A stretch of DNA of 64,000 bases from Tetrahymena elliotti 4EA (GCA_000231825.2 JH720303.1:954574-1018573), one strand, 5' to 3'; positions 49,620 through 62,841 are shown, counted from the first letter of the stretch. Numbers and translations: made by a program. Notes: generated by a model from the sequence alone, not told the origin.

Positions 49620-52116
49620 TCAATTATTATTTGCAAATATTTTTCTTACAAATCTCTTAAATCTGTCTGAGTAAAAGCCTGGAGGTTAAGAAGAAGTATT
49701 TACATCTTTACCATTAATACAATTTTTGAAAAGCCTTTCTAATCCCTTTTTAATAGTCCATCTTTAGAGGTAATCAATAATACCAACATGGTAGAAGAAG
49801 CATGGATTTTCTTCTGATTAGAAGATAAATTAGCTGGATCCGAATTTTTCTATAACTTTTGCATAGAGATTTGGTATACAATTTGGTTAAATATTAATAT
49901 GATTATTTATGTTTACATTTTATTAATTACTATGTTCATTTTCTTACTAAATTATTTCATTATCTAAAAAGTATTAATTCCAGTCAACTTTCAGAATTAA
50001 AAGACTGTAATCCATAAAACCTTAACCTGCTAAATAATTACTGTCTATCTCTAAAGTTTAACTAATTTCTAATTTCTTTTGATGATTAGCTTTAATGCAT
50101 TACTCAAATTCTAGAAAATCCATATCTTTGAGAACTAGATCATTTAAGTTTTTATCTTTTCTTTTATTAGACTCATATCTATTATAAGTACTACCCTTCA
50201 GATCATATTTTCTATGAATATATTTATTGTCTATGGCTATTTAAAAAATAAATCATTCAATACGATTATTCAAAAATAAATATTATAAATACCTAAAAGA
50301 TTCCTCATTACAATAATGTGGTTAGGCCTATCATAGGAAGCTTACTATTAAAATGTAAATATTCCATATATCTTTGTAATTAAAGAGTCTTCCTTTTGCT
50401 CATAATGAGTAACAAACTTGTCAAGCTTCTCTAGGAGTATTTCTAATTCGTCTTAGTTAATTGTTTTCAGGAGAAGATTATTATCATGAGTAAAGAAGAA
50501 GAACTCTCCACTAGCACCACCTTTTCCTTCTCCTGAAGCTTTTTAAATCAATTAGCTGTTTGCTTCAAGCTAAAGAGAGTCTACAAAACTTAATCCATTA
50601 GAATATTTTTATCTAAGCAACTAGAAAACCTTTTTAGAATATACTGTCATTTTAATAGAAAGTTTTTCAAACCTTTCATCTAAATCTTAGTTATTCTAAT
50701 CGTTATCAATAATAATATCAGTATCTTTCTCAGTAAAATCATCTTTCCTCAATTCATTAATACTTTCTATTGAAAAATATTTTATTATGAGTTTTAGGAT
50801 TATTATAAATTTCAAGCAAATTTATTTACCTTTATCTCTGTCTTCTGAGAATTCTTGTAAGATTCCACTAACCATGGAAGTAAGATGTAACTATCTTAAA
50901 AACTATCTCATATGTTTGAATTGATCATCTATTTAATTAAATACAATATGCTTCTTAATAAGCATATTTTTAGTTAAAAATAAATACCTTAGATAAAAGA
51001 TTTGCTGTAATCATTTTTTGGATCTGGAGAGCTTCTGTTAAGCAAAACTTAGTTATTTTACTATTCAGAGGTTGAATCATTATTTATTGGGTCAACTAAA
51101 TTTTTCTTTATAGAGCTAAAACTTTATTTGTTTTTGAATCTCCTTTTACACATCTTAAACTCAAGGCGAATTCTTTATTTAAGAATTGGATCTCTGTATC
51201 TCAATAATGAAAGAATGACAGGTGAAAGCAACTTTAAAAAATTGGTGATTGTGAGGAATATATTCAAACCAGGATTATGTATGAAAAAACAATTTAGACC
51301 AATCATAAGATTTGCAATTCCTAAAGCTAGGTAAATACAACTTGTTACTTTAACATATGCATAATAAATCATGAACTCTTATCTCTTGTTAGCAAATTTG
51401 TTTTTAGTATCTGGCATTGTTTTGTGAAACTACATAAACATGTAGTACCCTAATAAAGCGTAAATTACTCCAACTAAGGGACCAGATATAAATATTAATC
51501 TATTGGAAGTATATGAACAAGTTCCGAATACACTTATACCAGAATAATTGGGTACAGTTTAAAAGAATATAATAATTGCACCAGCTGCAAATACAATTAA
51601 GATATGCCAGTATCTAGTTTTGGGAGAATATCCTTTTAAAGAATTTTTTAATGTAAGCGAAATATAGATATTAAGGATAAAATTGTAGGCAAAATCAAGT
51701 AGGCCTGAAGGGATACTAACAATTGAGTTTAATCTACAAAATAATCCATGAGGATCAGGATTTTCACCACTCCTTGCTAATCCGTATATACCAGCAATCA
51801 TCCAATGAGTATTAAGGAGTAATTCACATATAGATGTTCCTAGTAAGAGATCACCAGGTGAATTTCTCGTTCCTGGATATTTAATAAATGTATAAATAAT
51901 AAATGAAGTAGCAAAAATAGTCAATGGGCAGAAGAGAATAAACAAATATCTATCTATTTCATGCAAAACCACTTATTAATAATATAAATCGCGCTCATCA
52001 TCTGTCATATGTTCGTAGCAATTGAAATTATGCTCTTCTGTGTAATCTAAGAATTCAAATCCCTTAGAAAATTAACATATTAATAAAATTGTGAATATTA
52101 TTTTGTAAGTTTTCAT
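49620..52116 (-). CDS. GPCR fused to phosphatidylinositol phosphate kinase (GPCR-PIPK), 772 aa
   Basis: Four exons (52116-50988, 50928-50830, 50766-50293, 50236-49620) join in phase 1 at every junction. Residues 1-19 are a signal peptide (MKTYKIIFTILLICQFSKG). Seven hydrophobic segments follow (about 50-310), beginning YLFILFCPLTIFATSFIIY, with a Cys in the extracellular part (LFCRLNS) and another in FGTCSY, as in cAMP-receptor-like/class-E-type GPCRs. After a polar linker comes a PIPK domain (about 430-772): FFFFTHDNNLLLKTI (ATP-binding Lys), ITKIYGIF, HIIVMRNLL, KYDLKGSTYNR (579-587), GFMDYSLL (640-647), YHVGIIDYLQ (717-725, catalytic Asp722) and PGFYSDRFKRF. All key PIPK motifs are kept, so it is probably active. 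The architecture is that of Dictyostelium RpkA and the Phytophthora GK proteins. Confidence 0.92.
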
Positions 52117-52838
52117 GATTATGACTGCTTTAATATTGTGTTTACTTATTGATTTTTGTTTATTAATTTACAAAACTATTAATGTTAATTTGTTTATTTT
52201 ATTTTTTAAGATTACATCATTAAATGATATGAATCCTTCTTTAAATTTACACAAACTTAATTTCTCCAACTACTTGAAAGTAAAGCTAAATATCAACTAA
52301 TACCTCAAATTTAAATCAATTTTTGGTCAAAAGGAAATCTAAAAAAATTAAAAGTATTCAACAATAAGTAACTTAAAATTTTGCATACTGTAAAGTTTAA
52401 CTCAATACTAATAAGTCATTAAAATGACTAAATTAATCAAACAATTAAAATTTACTTTCTCAAAATAAAATATTAAAAAAGCAAATAAAGATAAAGAGGA
52501 TTCTGAAATTCATAAAATATCATTCTCACAATTATTGATAAAAAATTTTTGATAAGCAAAATTAATTAAAAATTTTGGGTAAGGGAAGGAATGAATGACC
52601 TAATGTAAATGAAAATTTTCAAATTTTTCATATAATTTAATGTAACAAAAAGCAATTTATAAGAAATTTATAGACTATTTACAATAGATTAATTAATTTA
52701 ATATAAATATAAAATATATACAAGAATTTGCTTGTTGTTCTTTTTGTAAACAAAAATTAATTTAAATATTTTAATTTTATAAAATTTTATCTAATTTTGA
52801 TTCTTAAGATTTCTTTTTATCAAAAGTAATCACTGACT
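52117..52838. other. Divergent intergenic region
   Basis: Promoter space for the GPCR-PIPK gene. A 42-codon frame at 52424 (MTKLIKQLKFTFSKQ) and the hydrophobic frame at 52115-52300 are too weak to call genes. Confidence 0.45.
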
Positions 52839-53670
52839 ATGTCTTTGACAAATAGATTTGTTAGGAATAAAGTATTTCCAAGAATGAATGAAGCACAGAG
52901 TATTTTAGGATTTCTAGAAACTTAAAAAAATACATTAATAATATCTACTTAGGTTAAATCTGATAAAATTATAAAAAAAACTTAATCAATTACCAAACAG
53001 AGCACAGCAAAATGAAAGATTGAGAGACTTCATAACAGACAAAGAAAAATCATTTTGAATTTAGTTTTATTTTTAAATAAAAGTTTAGTGAAGGGCTGCT
53101 ATTCCTATATCAATCATATAGTAAGTTAAAAAAGGAAATATGTAATGATTGTAGTGTAATTTTGGCTAAATAAGTTTTTATCCAAGCTATGCTTTTTCAT
53201 ACTGATAAATATAATAAGCCCATTTCTCACTTTACTACTTATAAACCTTTTAGCAAAATAAAAATGTTAAATCATTTGTGATTCATTCAAAATTAATTTT
53301 AATATTTACAAATCTTTGTAGGATGTTAGACCTTAAAAAAATAGCTCCTCCTGATAAAAATAAAATTTTGATTGAATTATTGATAATTGTCTTAGTTAAA
53401 TCATTTGTTTAGAATGTATAAAAATCAGTGGCTACTGTCTTTTGTTCTTATTCTTAAAGCTTTATTTCTTCTTTTTTCGCATTTAAATACTTAGATTTAA
53501 GCTTGAATTATTGCTATTAATCTTATTTTTCCATATTGTTATTAGAAGCTATTTATAAAATGAAAATTAATTATCAGTAGATGTGTATGTATCTTTAATA
53601 ATAAATATATTTAGATAATAAATCAATTAATAAAATCCATTTAATAATCGCTATTGTTATAAAATCTTGA
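52839..53670 (+). CDS. Hypothetical protein, multi-exon, model incomplete
   Basis: Three coding-like blocks on the plus strand: MSLTNRFVRNKVFPRMNEAQ at 52839; a block at about 53085-53270 with CNDCSVILAK and FHTDKYNKPISHF; and from 53321 a block starting MLDLKKIAPPDKNK that becomes hydrophobic and ends at TGA 53668. The second and third join in phase 2 through an intron ending CTTTGTAG. The join between first and second is unresolved. Family unknown; the CxxC could bind metal. Confidence 0.35.
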
Positions 53671-54207
53671 ACTTATTTTTTAAAAATGAAAAGATGATTA
53701 TAAAAAACCTACTTTAAGTATTGTCATTTACCAATAAAAATAAGTTATTTGATTGACTGTTAACAACAAGAAATAGAATATCAAAATAAAATAAAATTTT
53801 GTGTGCCATATTTTACACAATTTATGTATATATTATTTTAAGTAAAAACTTTTTTTGGTCTAAATTTTTATAAATTATTCAATATTCATTGATAACATAT
53901 TAATAAAATTAAACTTCAATACAATTTATCATTAAAAGTATTCATTAATTTTATTATTCTAAAGTATTTATAGATGAAATAATTTAAATTTTGTTTATAA
54001 ATAGCATAGTTATTAATTAATTAAGTTATAATATATTATAAATATGCATACTAAACCCTCTAATCAATAGTTAAATAATTTACATAAAGAGTAAAACACC
54101 ATTGAATAAATTTTGGCATTATCTAATTGAATTATCAATTTTTGTATGAAATTTTTAAAAATATTAATTCTTTGTTTTATAAAATACTCAAATATATTAT
54201 AAAACTA
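53671..54207. other. Convergent intergenic region
   Basis: AT-rich, no gene or repeat recognised. Confidence 0.5.
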
Positions 54208-55566
54208 TCATTGATTATTGTTACCCCCTAAATTGCGATAGCCTTTATTGAAATGATAATATATTGCACTTAATTTTTTTAGGAGGAAATAAAAAATAAA
54301 GCCAGACCCAATTAAAGCAAGCAACACAATAGCAGCTATATCAACTTAATTTTTAACAATTTAAATTATACTTCCCCAAATTATAGAAATTATTAAAAGA
54401 ATCATTGATATAAAACCTATTTAGATGACTGAGTTTTTAAATATTAACAAGAAGTAATTGATTTAAATGCATTTTATAAAGAAAGACCTATCAATTAAAA
54501 GATTCAAATTAGCATTTATGAATATTAAAGTAGATAGTATATGAGTAGGAAAGAGGGTAAATAAACAAATTCCATTCCATATCTATGATGTACTCCAGAA
54601 AGGTGATTTCGAAAAAAAGCAGAATATTGATGAAATATGGCAAGCAACAGCTAGCCAACCCAAAATGCAAAGTGTTATAGTTATAAATACATATTTCATT
54701 TAAAATTATTTTTTTATTGAAGTTTAAGTTTAGATGTGTGGATAACTTTCATCTGTTAAGTTATTCTGATTAATAAGACCTTCATTAGTATTATATTATC
54801 CTTTTATATTATTAACTATCTTACTGTGATCTTTCCCTTTGTTATTTTCTAAAAATTGGTTTTTATTTTTTTAAATTATTGAACTTCTTTTCTTATTTGC
54901 ATCTCTTGGTACCTGTTATTGATTTTACTACTATTATTATTATAGTATTTATTGCTGCTGTTATTATTGCTATTGCTATTGATTGTGAAGACTATTTTAA
55001 CTACTGAGACTGCTCTTTTTACCTTCTCTGTTACCTTTTGGAGAACCAACCTATGATGAGCTTTTCTAGATATTCAAGTGAGCATTATTAAGATTATTTG
55101 AATTATTGTTATTGTTTTAATCAGTATTTTTTATTTCTTCAAAAGACTGATTTGAATCAGCCTTATTTATAAGCTTATTAGAGTTGTGAATTAGAGATTT
55201 ATTATTTTTACTTAAAAATGTTCCTTAATTTTGAGAATTTCGGACTAAGCTAACTCTCTTAAAAGTATTTCTTTGACCGCTGACTACTTCAATTTAAACA
55301 GTTTATAATTTTTTGAGATAATAAATAGAAACAGCAATCGAGAATAAAATTAAAAGCCCAGCTATTGTAAAGATTATTCCAAAAAAAATTTAATATCGTT
55401 TTGTAATCTAATCATTCAACTTATTAGAAGAATACAATGTTATATACACAATAGTAATAGTCATAATAGATGTAAAAGCAAAATACCAAAACTTTTCATT
55501 TAGCTATTATGATCCCTTTTTATTCCTCATCAAATCAAATTCCACATCATAAATCCAATTTCTCAT
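54208..55566 (-). CDS. Six-pass membrane protein with cytosolic Q/S-rich loop, 452 aa
   Basis: Intronless frame from ATG 55564-55566 to TGA 54208. Two membrane segments lie near the N-terminus (about 33-55 and 72-98: FFGIIFTIAGLLILF). A polar loop of roughly 200 residues follows, with a run of about nine Gln written as mixed CAA/CAG/TAA/TAG codons. Four more membrane segments then follow (MKYVFITITLCILGWLAV; ICLFTLFPTHILSTLIF; FISMILLIISIIWGSII; IAAIVLLALIGSGFIFYF). No transporter or channel signature is recognised. The 2+4 arrangement with a large loop may suggest an internal duplication, but I see no sequence similarity between halves. Confidence 0.7.
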
Positions 55567-55881
55567 TTAACTACTTTAATTATTTTTTGATCAAAACTAC
55601 AGCTTTTTTTACTTTTTTCAGAAAACTAAGTTGCTTTAATAATTAAACTAAAGATTATTAAAAAGATAATATTTGAGTCAGTTTAATTTTAATATTAACT
55701 AGAAATGCATAAGTCTATCTTAGCTACCATGATAATCTTTTAAAGATAAAAAAATAAATAATAATTTAGTTTTACATGATATTTAATAAAATTTTGTTAA
55801 TTGGTATTTATACTAATATAATAATTTGATATAAAATTTAATACATCCGTAAATATTTATTTATTATTATTTGTTAATTCT
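55567..55881. other. Intergenic spacer
   Basis: Lies between two same-strand genes; AT-rich, no features. Confidence 0.5.
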
Positions 55882-58245
55882 TCAATTTTTATTTTGAATT
55901 TCTTATTCCATTTTTTCAAAGTTTATGAATTATAGTAAGGCTTGTTCTTTTTTGAATCCTTTATCTAGAAGCAGATTTTGTAAATATTGTTTTAGTTCTT
56001 TTGATCTGAATTCAATTAAATTCTAGTTTTTGTTTGAGGTAAACAATCCACTTTCCTCATTTTTGTAAGGTAAATTAGGTAATATGATCTTCTTTGTTTT
56101 TGCTATTGCTTTTAACTTTATTTTACAATTATTAAATTTATTTGAGTGGATGAAAAAAATATTACTTAGTTGTGCAGCTTTTCAAATTAAGAATATCTCT
56201 TTTAGATTACTGATTCCCAGCCTGATTTTTTTTCTTTTATTTTGAAAATGTAAGCCTTATTTAAAAAAAATATTAAACTTTGTAAGGCTAAAAATAAAAG
56301 AAATTTACTGTGAAATTTTCTATTTATTTGCTCTCTATAAATTAAACCTAAAAAAATTCCTTTTAAACTAAGACTTCTTTTGGTTTTTATGAAGCTTTAA
56401 ATTGCTAGAAAGAGTTTCTTGTTAAATTTGAAGGCATGTTAGATTGACTTCTCTATTACAAATTATTTTGTGATTGAGGAATATTTTAGAAATTAATTTC
56501 GTTTATATCTTTTATTTAGGTGAATGATTAACTTCTCTCAACTATATCAAAATCTAGGTTTTATTATTATGATTATGATTGTTAATATTCAAAGTCTTTT
56601 GTATTTATTTATTTTTCATTAATTTCTTTTGATTCTTCTACATCATCATCATTTTCTTATTGTTTATTTTAGTTATTTTTTTCAATTCTTATATTTTAAT
56701 TCGGATTTGTCTCATTTTCATTTTATCTTTTAACTTAATCAACTACATCACTGCTTAACTCCTTCTTTTCTTCTTAAATTTCTTGATTTTAATTCACTTA
56801 CTCCAAATTATCAGAAATAATCTTAATTCCCTAATTTTTAAGATAACATTAAAATATAAATTCAATAATTATTTTTTTACTTCTTCTTTTTTTCCATCTC
56901 TTTCTTTTTTCTTTTTACTTTTTTTACTTTCATTTTCTGATTTGTTTTCTGAATCAGTTTCCTATTTTTATAAATAATTTTGTATCTAATTTTGATTGAA
57001 AAACAAAAAAAAAATTACTTTTATCTCATCAGATTAATGTTTATGCTATGAAGTATTTTGGTGGTCTTGATGTATGGAATTATCTTTACCATACTAAAAT
57101 AATTCATAGTTAGATTAAGTCAATTAATAAAAATAAATATTCATGTAGTTATTTTCAACAACATATTTTAGAATTTTCTGTAAATTTGTTGCTAGTTAAG
57201 TAATCTTGGTTTTATCTTTTGTGTTTTAATCAAAATTTTATACTTCTTCTATTATAAACTATAGACTCTATAAGAATTATTTTATGTCTTTTATATAATC
57301 TATGAATTCTGTTAAATTACGTAAAGTTTCATGGTTTTCTTCTGTTTTAGTTTTCACTTAAATTTTAAAGGTGTAAATTTACTTCTTTGTTTTTTGATCT
57401 TTTGCTTAATTTTCATACATAACTTTGATTGATTATACACCTACACTCTCTAAATTTACTTTGTACACCTTACTTATATTACTCCTATCGAAATAACTAA
57501 ATTCATTACTTTAGATAGTTTTTAACTAGCTTGGTCCACTAGTTTAACTTAAAAACTCACTTTGTATGCTTTATCTAAGTAGTTATTTTTCTAGATCTTT
57601 TTCTTCCTTATCATAATCATTGTTATCATTAGCTTTTTTAATTAAGCTTGAAGAGTATTTTTATCTTAGTTTAAATCCAAAATCTGCTATTTCATCATGC
57701 TAAGGGTTTTTTACATCACTTTTATGACCATAGCAAATAATCAAAAGAGTTAAATTGTCTGCTAGAATTAAGACTTAAATAACTTCTTTAGCTGTTAGAG
57801 AAGTATCATTTTCATAATCTGGAAAAATTTCGCTTAGAATGAGCATAAGACCATAGCAAGATGAGAAAAATAGCATAAATGTTCTTAAAAAAGGAGTTGT
57901 GTACCCTAAGAAATTGTATTCCTATCTAATTAAGTAAGTCATTACTACACTTATTACTATAAAGAAGGTATAAATAATATAAAACAAAATAGACTAGTCT
58001 TCTTTTGCCATAGCAATTTCAAGTATAATTCTAGCTAAACTTAGCACTCCAGATAAGATAGACCCCAATAATTTTAAAACATGTGTAAGCTAATAAGGTG
58101 GTATAAGGAGGCTATACCCTTCAGCTTTAATATATTTGTTTATTATCCAGTAAAAGTAAAAAAGAGATGCAAAAGGAAGCAGTCCTAATATTGTCTATTC
58201 AATACATGTGAAAGGACTATTTCCTGGGCAGTAGTAAGTAGCCAT
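55882..58245 (-). CDS. Multi-pass membrane protein (ABCC TMD0-like) with a PX-like domain split by an acidic linker
   Basis: Start MATYYCPGNSPFTCIEQ at 58245. Exons 58245-57019, 56961-56881, 56830-56375 and one from 56287 are in phase; one more junction near 56085 is unresolved because the frame must change there. The N-terminal 190 residues hold about five membrane segments (ILGLLPFASLFYFYWII, GSILSGVLSLARIILEI, IIYTFFIVISVVMTYLI...). The start, with Cys before PFT-C, resembles the TMD0 of ABCC transporters, but no ATPase follows. Around 290-360, YTFKIQVKTKTEENHETLRN begins a PX-like fold. After about 200 acidic/Gln-rich residues, ILPNLPYKNEESG and RSKELKQYLQNLL...ALLQFINF match the second half of PX (Pro-rich turn and final helices). 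PX domains bind phosphoinositides. Confidence 0.55.
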
Positions 58246-58949
58246 TTAAATAATTATTTTTTGCTTTAGACTTCTAGATTTTTTTAAATGTATATTTAAA
58301 TCTACTTTTTATTAAATAAGAATATTTGTTTCTATGTACGAATTTATAATTTAAAGTGTTTTTATCAACTTTTTCTAAGTATCTTTCTCTTAAGATAATT
58401 TTTTACCCAATAAAGTCAATAATCAATTCCAAAAATTAAAATTGGTATTCAAAGAAAATTTTTTACATTTTGAATGTTTTTATAAAAGATTAAAAAATAA
58501 GTAAAGTAATCTTTTTTAAAATTTAACCAAATGATGAAATACTTCTTAATAATTTAAATAAAGTAGATAGTATGATGAAATCGATCTTCTTTTTTTAAAA
58601 ATCAACTTAATAATAGAAAATTTGTTCAAAAAATATTTTTTTTGCAGATAAACATTTAAGAAAAAAAACAATTTAGAACTAAATCAAAAAAAAAAATTAA
58701 TAAATTAATAAAGCAGAACCATAAAAAGAAAGAAAGGTGTTTGTTAACATAATTAAAATGAAGACAAGCTTATAATATTAAATTATAACTTTTAAGAATT
58801 TTATGTGTATATAATAATGATTTCTCTCAACTCAACTCAGATTGAGATGAGTTATCATAAAAAAATCAACTGATGAACAATTTACAAGCATATGTCAGAA
58901 TTCCTTTGTTGACAACCTTCATGACTGATTTTTATCAAATTATTTTTTT
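58246..58949. other. Intergenic AT-rich region
   Basis: Between two minus-strand genes. The long A/T runs around 58640-58700 and an imperfect palindrome-like stretch near 58835 (caactcagattgagatgagt) are not assigned. Confidence 0.4.
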
Positions 58950-61043
58950 TCAAATGTTTTTACTAAGTAAATAATGATTAATCTCATATGAATGAATAAG
59001 GTAATTAATTTGCTCTTAGCTATCATACAATTGCTAAAAGGTAGACTCTTTTTCACAGAACTAATTATAGAATAACTACAGCTCAAACCAATAGTAAATT
59101 CCTTTGAGAATTTTAGAAGAATAAGTTTTTTCAATATACATGTTACTTTCTATTTATTTAATCATTTCTTGTGAAAAAGTAAATATTTATGTTTCAAGAA
59201 TAAAAGGAAAGATCACACCGTTATTCATCTTGATGAAATCTACAATCAATTACAACTCATAATAAAATTGTTACTATAGTTTTTAATTCATAAAATCATA
59301 AGAAAGAGTTAGATTTCCAAACAAAGTTGTTATTTCTTCTTTCTAGGCACTATACTTAAGAATTTTCAAGCTGTTAATTAGACTTGGCTTTGTTAGCAAT
59401 GCTTCATAAAATAATTTTATTAACTTTCCTTCATTTATACTTAAAGTCTTAACATCAAGCTTATCAAAGTATAAATAAACATGCACATGTGAGACATAGT
59501 TAATAATCTACTCAGTCAAATTTTTTATTTTCTATTTGTAAAATTAAGCTTTATTGATTGTATTCTTAATTTCTAAAATCTCAGATTTTTTCTGATTAAT
59601 AATTTTTAAAATCGTTTATTTTTTTTCTTAATGGAAATATTCTAAAAGAAAAGGTGAAAATCTTTTTGATACAAGTCTTAACTTAAGAATTTATTAATCT
59701 TCCAAAAATGAGCAAATCAAACCAAAAGAATATCTTTTTAAATCCAAATCAAGAATACAAAAAAACTTTCTTTTTGGTTGAATTTTTTAGGAATATCTTT
59801 AGTTATATGGATCTCTGCAGAATCTGTAAATTTATTTTTTTTCTTCCACTTTTTTTACAGGAATTAAGGTAGGTTTTTATTTTTTAACAGTAACGTTTGA
59901 AGGTTTTTTTGAATTACCTTTTTACTTAATTTTCTTTATTTAGTCCTCTTATTCAGAGAGACTATTACTACTTGCTAAATCATGCTTTTTTAAAAAGTTG
60001 CTTAACTCACTTCTCTAAACAAGCTTTTTTTATAAATAGGCCTTTTTTATATTTTCAGACTTATTTTCTGAATTGTTTAATTGATCATCTAGCAAGACCT
60101 TTAAATCCTCTACACTTTTAGATTCTTGAAGTTGATGATATAGAGGATCTTGTTATATTAAATTGGTATAGTTATCTTAAATAATTTCTTGATATAAATT
60201 TTAAAATATTTAACATTTCTTATCAATAATCTAATCCTCTATTGCTTCTTATTGTGTAGTAGTATTTGATTAATTTTTCTGCTCTTCTATTTCATAGTTG
60301 TTGATTTATGGTTCTTCACAATTAAGTGCTTAATTAGAACTTTGATTAGATTTATTTTCATTTTGATTTTATCTTTAAGATAAATAGACTTGCTATTCTA
60401 TATTATGACTTTCAAGTTATTATTTTAATTTAATTTCCTAATTAGATGTTTACTCTTCTATTAATTCTATTTAGATATCTTCACAAGAGCTTATTTTTTA
60501 TTCACTTGAATCATTTTTTTCATTTTATTAATGAGCATTATTGTCTTCTTTTTATTCATTCTCATTAAAATTTTGTTAATTCTTACAATTTTAATCATTT
60601 TCATTCAAATTTGGTTCAATTTTAGTCATTAGCCATATTTATTAGTCCTGTATTTATTCTTCTTAGAGTTAAGTTTGTTGTTACTATTTATCTGACTAAA
60701 AAATATCTTAAATTTCATTTTATTATTACTTTAACTATTCTGTAGCCTCAAACTATTTTTATTCTAAATTTTCTTTATTTTCTATTGCTGAATACATATT
60801 ATTCTATTATGCATCTGCAATATTTTTCTATTAAATTTAATCGCCTGAGTCTTTGCTCTCCTCATCAAGATTATTATTTGCATCTTCTAATTCACTTTCT
60901 TTCATCTTGCTTTTCAAATATTCTTAACTCCCTTACTTTTCCTAAAAATCTTATTTTATCTCGTCTTAAGCTTGATTATCACCTTCTGTGATTTCACAAT
61001 TTACTTATCTAAGTGAGCTATCAACAGCTTTTATAGAACTCAT
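58950..61043 (-). CDS. F-box-like protein with long Q/E/N-rich N-terminus, 697 aa
   Basis: A single 698-codon frame without TGA from ATG 61041-61043 to TGA 58950; by chance a TGA is expected about every 60 codons at this base composition, so this is coding. Residues 1-400 are Gln/Glu/Asn/Ser-rich. At about 450-490, GLICSFLEDQQILKLRLVSKRFSPFL reads as a degenerate F-box (hydrophobic-x-FL-x(5)-L-x-LR-x-VS-x-RF), followed by helical Lys/Leu/Ile segments to the end. F-box proteins deliver substrates to SCF ubiquitin ligases; target and repeat type are not visible. The many open frames on the opposite strand are shadows. Confidence 0.62.
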
Positions 61044-61556
61044 TTCTTTAATAATATTGATAAATTTTATTTAAAACAAGTTTTTTAAGATTTATTCAGT
61101 GAAAATATCTATTTTGAAATTTAAAATCTTTAAATAAGTGAATCAACCAATCAATCAAATAATCCAAAAAATAATTGAAATATTGAATTTCATTTTTAAA
61201 AATATTTTTTGAAAAAATAAAAAAATTGATAGTAGAATTAAATGAATTTAATTTTTTAGTTGTTTGGATAAAAAATAATTTTAATAGAATTAGAGATGTC
61301 CATTTGTGGCTATTTCGGTAAATTCTATTTCTACTTAGTAAAATTTAGAGAGAGTTAAGAAAGGAGTGAAATGTGTAGAATATAAAGCTAATTATGAATG
61401 AAACAAAACAATGAATAATTGAAGTATCTAAAATTAATTAAAAACCAAAATAACCAAGAATATTTTTTTAGTTGTTTTATTAACAATTATTAAATCCTTT
61501 AATTAGTACATTAATTATTACCTAGCAATATTAAAAACAAGCAAGTAGAAAAAGAA
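61044..61556. other. Divergent promoter region
   Basis: AT-rich 513 bp between an F-box-like and an RRM gene start. No motif assigned. Confidence 0.45.
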
Positions 61557-62841
61557 ATGGGAAAAAAAGTAGAATAAAGCAATACAACAGTTGAAGTTTA
61601 AGAAAACAACGACCCTTCATTAAAACGTTCAGTATTCGTCTCTGGTTTACCTTACTCAGCTGATACTGATGCTATCAAGGAATATTTCTAAAACTGTGGT
61701 ACAATTGAGTAAATATTCTTTTTACTAATGAACTATAAAATTATTTCAAAAACAGGACTCTAATTTTTAAATCTCATTTTAAATATTTTAATAGAAACGT
61801 CAAACTCCCTAGATATTAAGACACAGGAAAGATTATCGGATATTGCCATATTGTCTTTTCAACTCCTGAAGAAGCTCAAGAAGTATTACATTTATTTGAA
61901 TTAACTAAAATGGATTAATAAGTAGTTTTCTAATAATCTAATAGGCTATCAAGTTAAATAAGCAAGTCATGAATGGTAGATACTTAGATATTTCACTTGC
62001 CAAGGGTGAAAAAAAAGTTGAATATAAGAGTAATTAATTCATTAAATGTTTGGATATTTAAAATTCAAAGTTCATTTAAAGAACAAAACCAAATAATAGA
62101 AGAATATAACTAAAAAACATTATTTAATTAAATAAATAGATGATGTTAAGTCCCCTGAAGACTGCACCACTATCTTTGTTAAAAACCTTGCATTTGATTG
62201 CACTGAAGATGAAGTAGGTGAATTTTTTGAAAAATGTGGAAAGGTAGTTAACGTTAGATTCGTTTATCATCACTCTCAAAAGCACTTCAAAGGGTAAATT
62301 AATTAATTAAAATTATCTGATTACTACTGATCAAAATTAGCTAAAGGCTTAAAGTTCTAAATAGTTAATAATAATATTTATTCTTAACCTAATAGATTTG
62401 CTTTTATTGAATTTAAGATGAACAGCTCTGTAAATGCTGCTCTCAAGTTAAATGGTACTGAATTTAAGGGCAGAAAACTCACTATTGTAAATAATTAATT
62501 AATTTCAAACGTCTTAACTCTTAACCATTTATCTTTATTTTAATTAATTTTCTCTATTTTAAATTTTTAGGATTACGAAGTAGGCTCAATGAAGAAAGGT
62601 TTCCGTTTTAAAAAGACTTAAGATGGTAATGAAAAATACAATTAACAGTAAATTAAATTAATTAGCTAAAACATTTAATAAATAGTTGTTTTTTAAAAAA
62701 AGATATGAAGAAATTGTTGAATAAAAGGATAAGAAACATAAGAAAATTCAAAAATTCGATAAACTTAAAAACTTCAACTAAAAAAAGAAAGATTTCCCTT
62801 AAAAAGGAAAGAAAGAAAACCTCAAGCTTTTCAAGAAATGA
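61557..62841 (+). CDS. Two-RRM RNA-binding protein with basic tail, 261 aa, nucleolar type
   Basis: Seven short exons (61557-61708, 61795-61882, 61945-62029, 62140-62293, 62396-62486, 62571-62647, 62703-62841) join in phase. RRM1 (about 23-95): SVFVSGLPYSA is RNP2 and KIIGYCHIVF is RNP1. RRM2 (about 110-185): TTIFVKNLAFDC is RNP2 and HFKGFAFIEF is RNP1. The C-terminus is a Lys-rich tail (KDKKHKKIQKFDKLKNF). This is the layout of nucleolin- or Nop-like factors acting in rRNA processing, though the exact orthologue is not clear. The codon bias and many introns suggest good expression. Start MGKKVEQSN is the first ATG. Confidence 0.87.

Noticed and set aside
51128..51372. Overlapping plus and minus ORFs in the receptor region
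   Set aside because: The plus frame is the antisense shadow of the GPCR exon; the minus one is an internal piece of it.
52115..52300. Plus-strand hydrophobic ORF overlapping the GPCR start
   Set aside because: It begins in the start of the opposite-strand GPCR-PIPK gene and is Leu/Ile/Asn only; a composition artefact.
60785..60991. Plus-strand ORF MLNTYYSIMHLQY...
   Set aside because: Antisense shadow of the 697-aa F-box-like frame.
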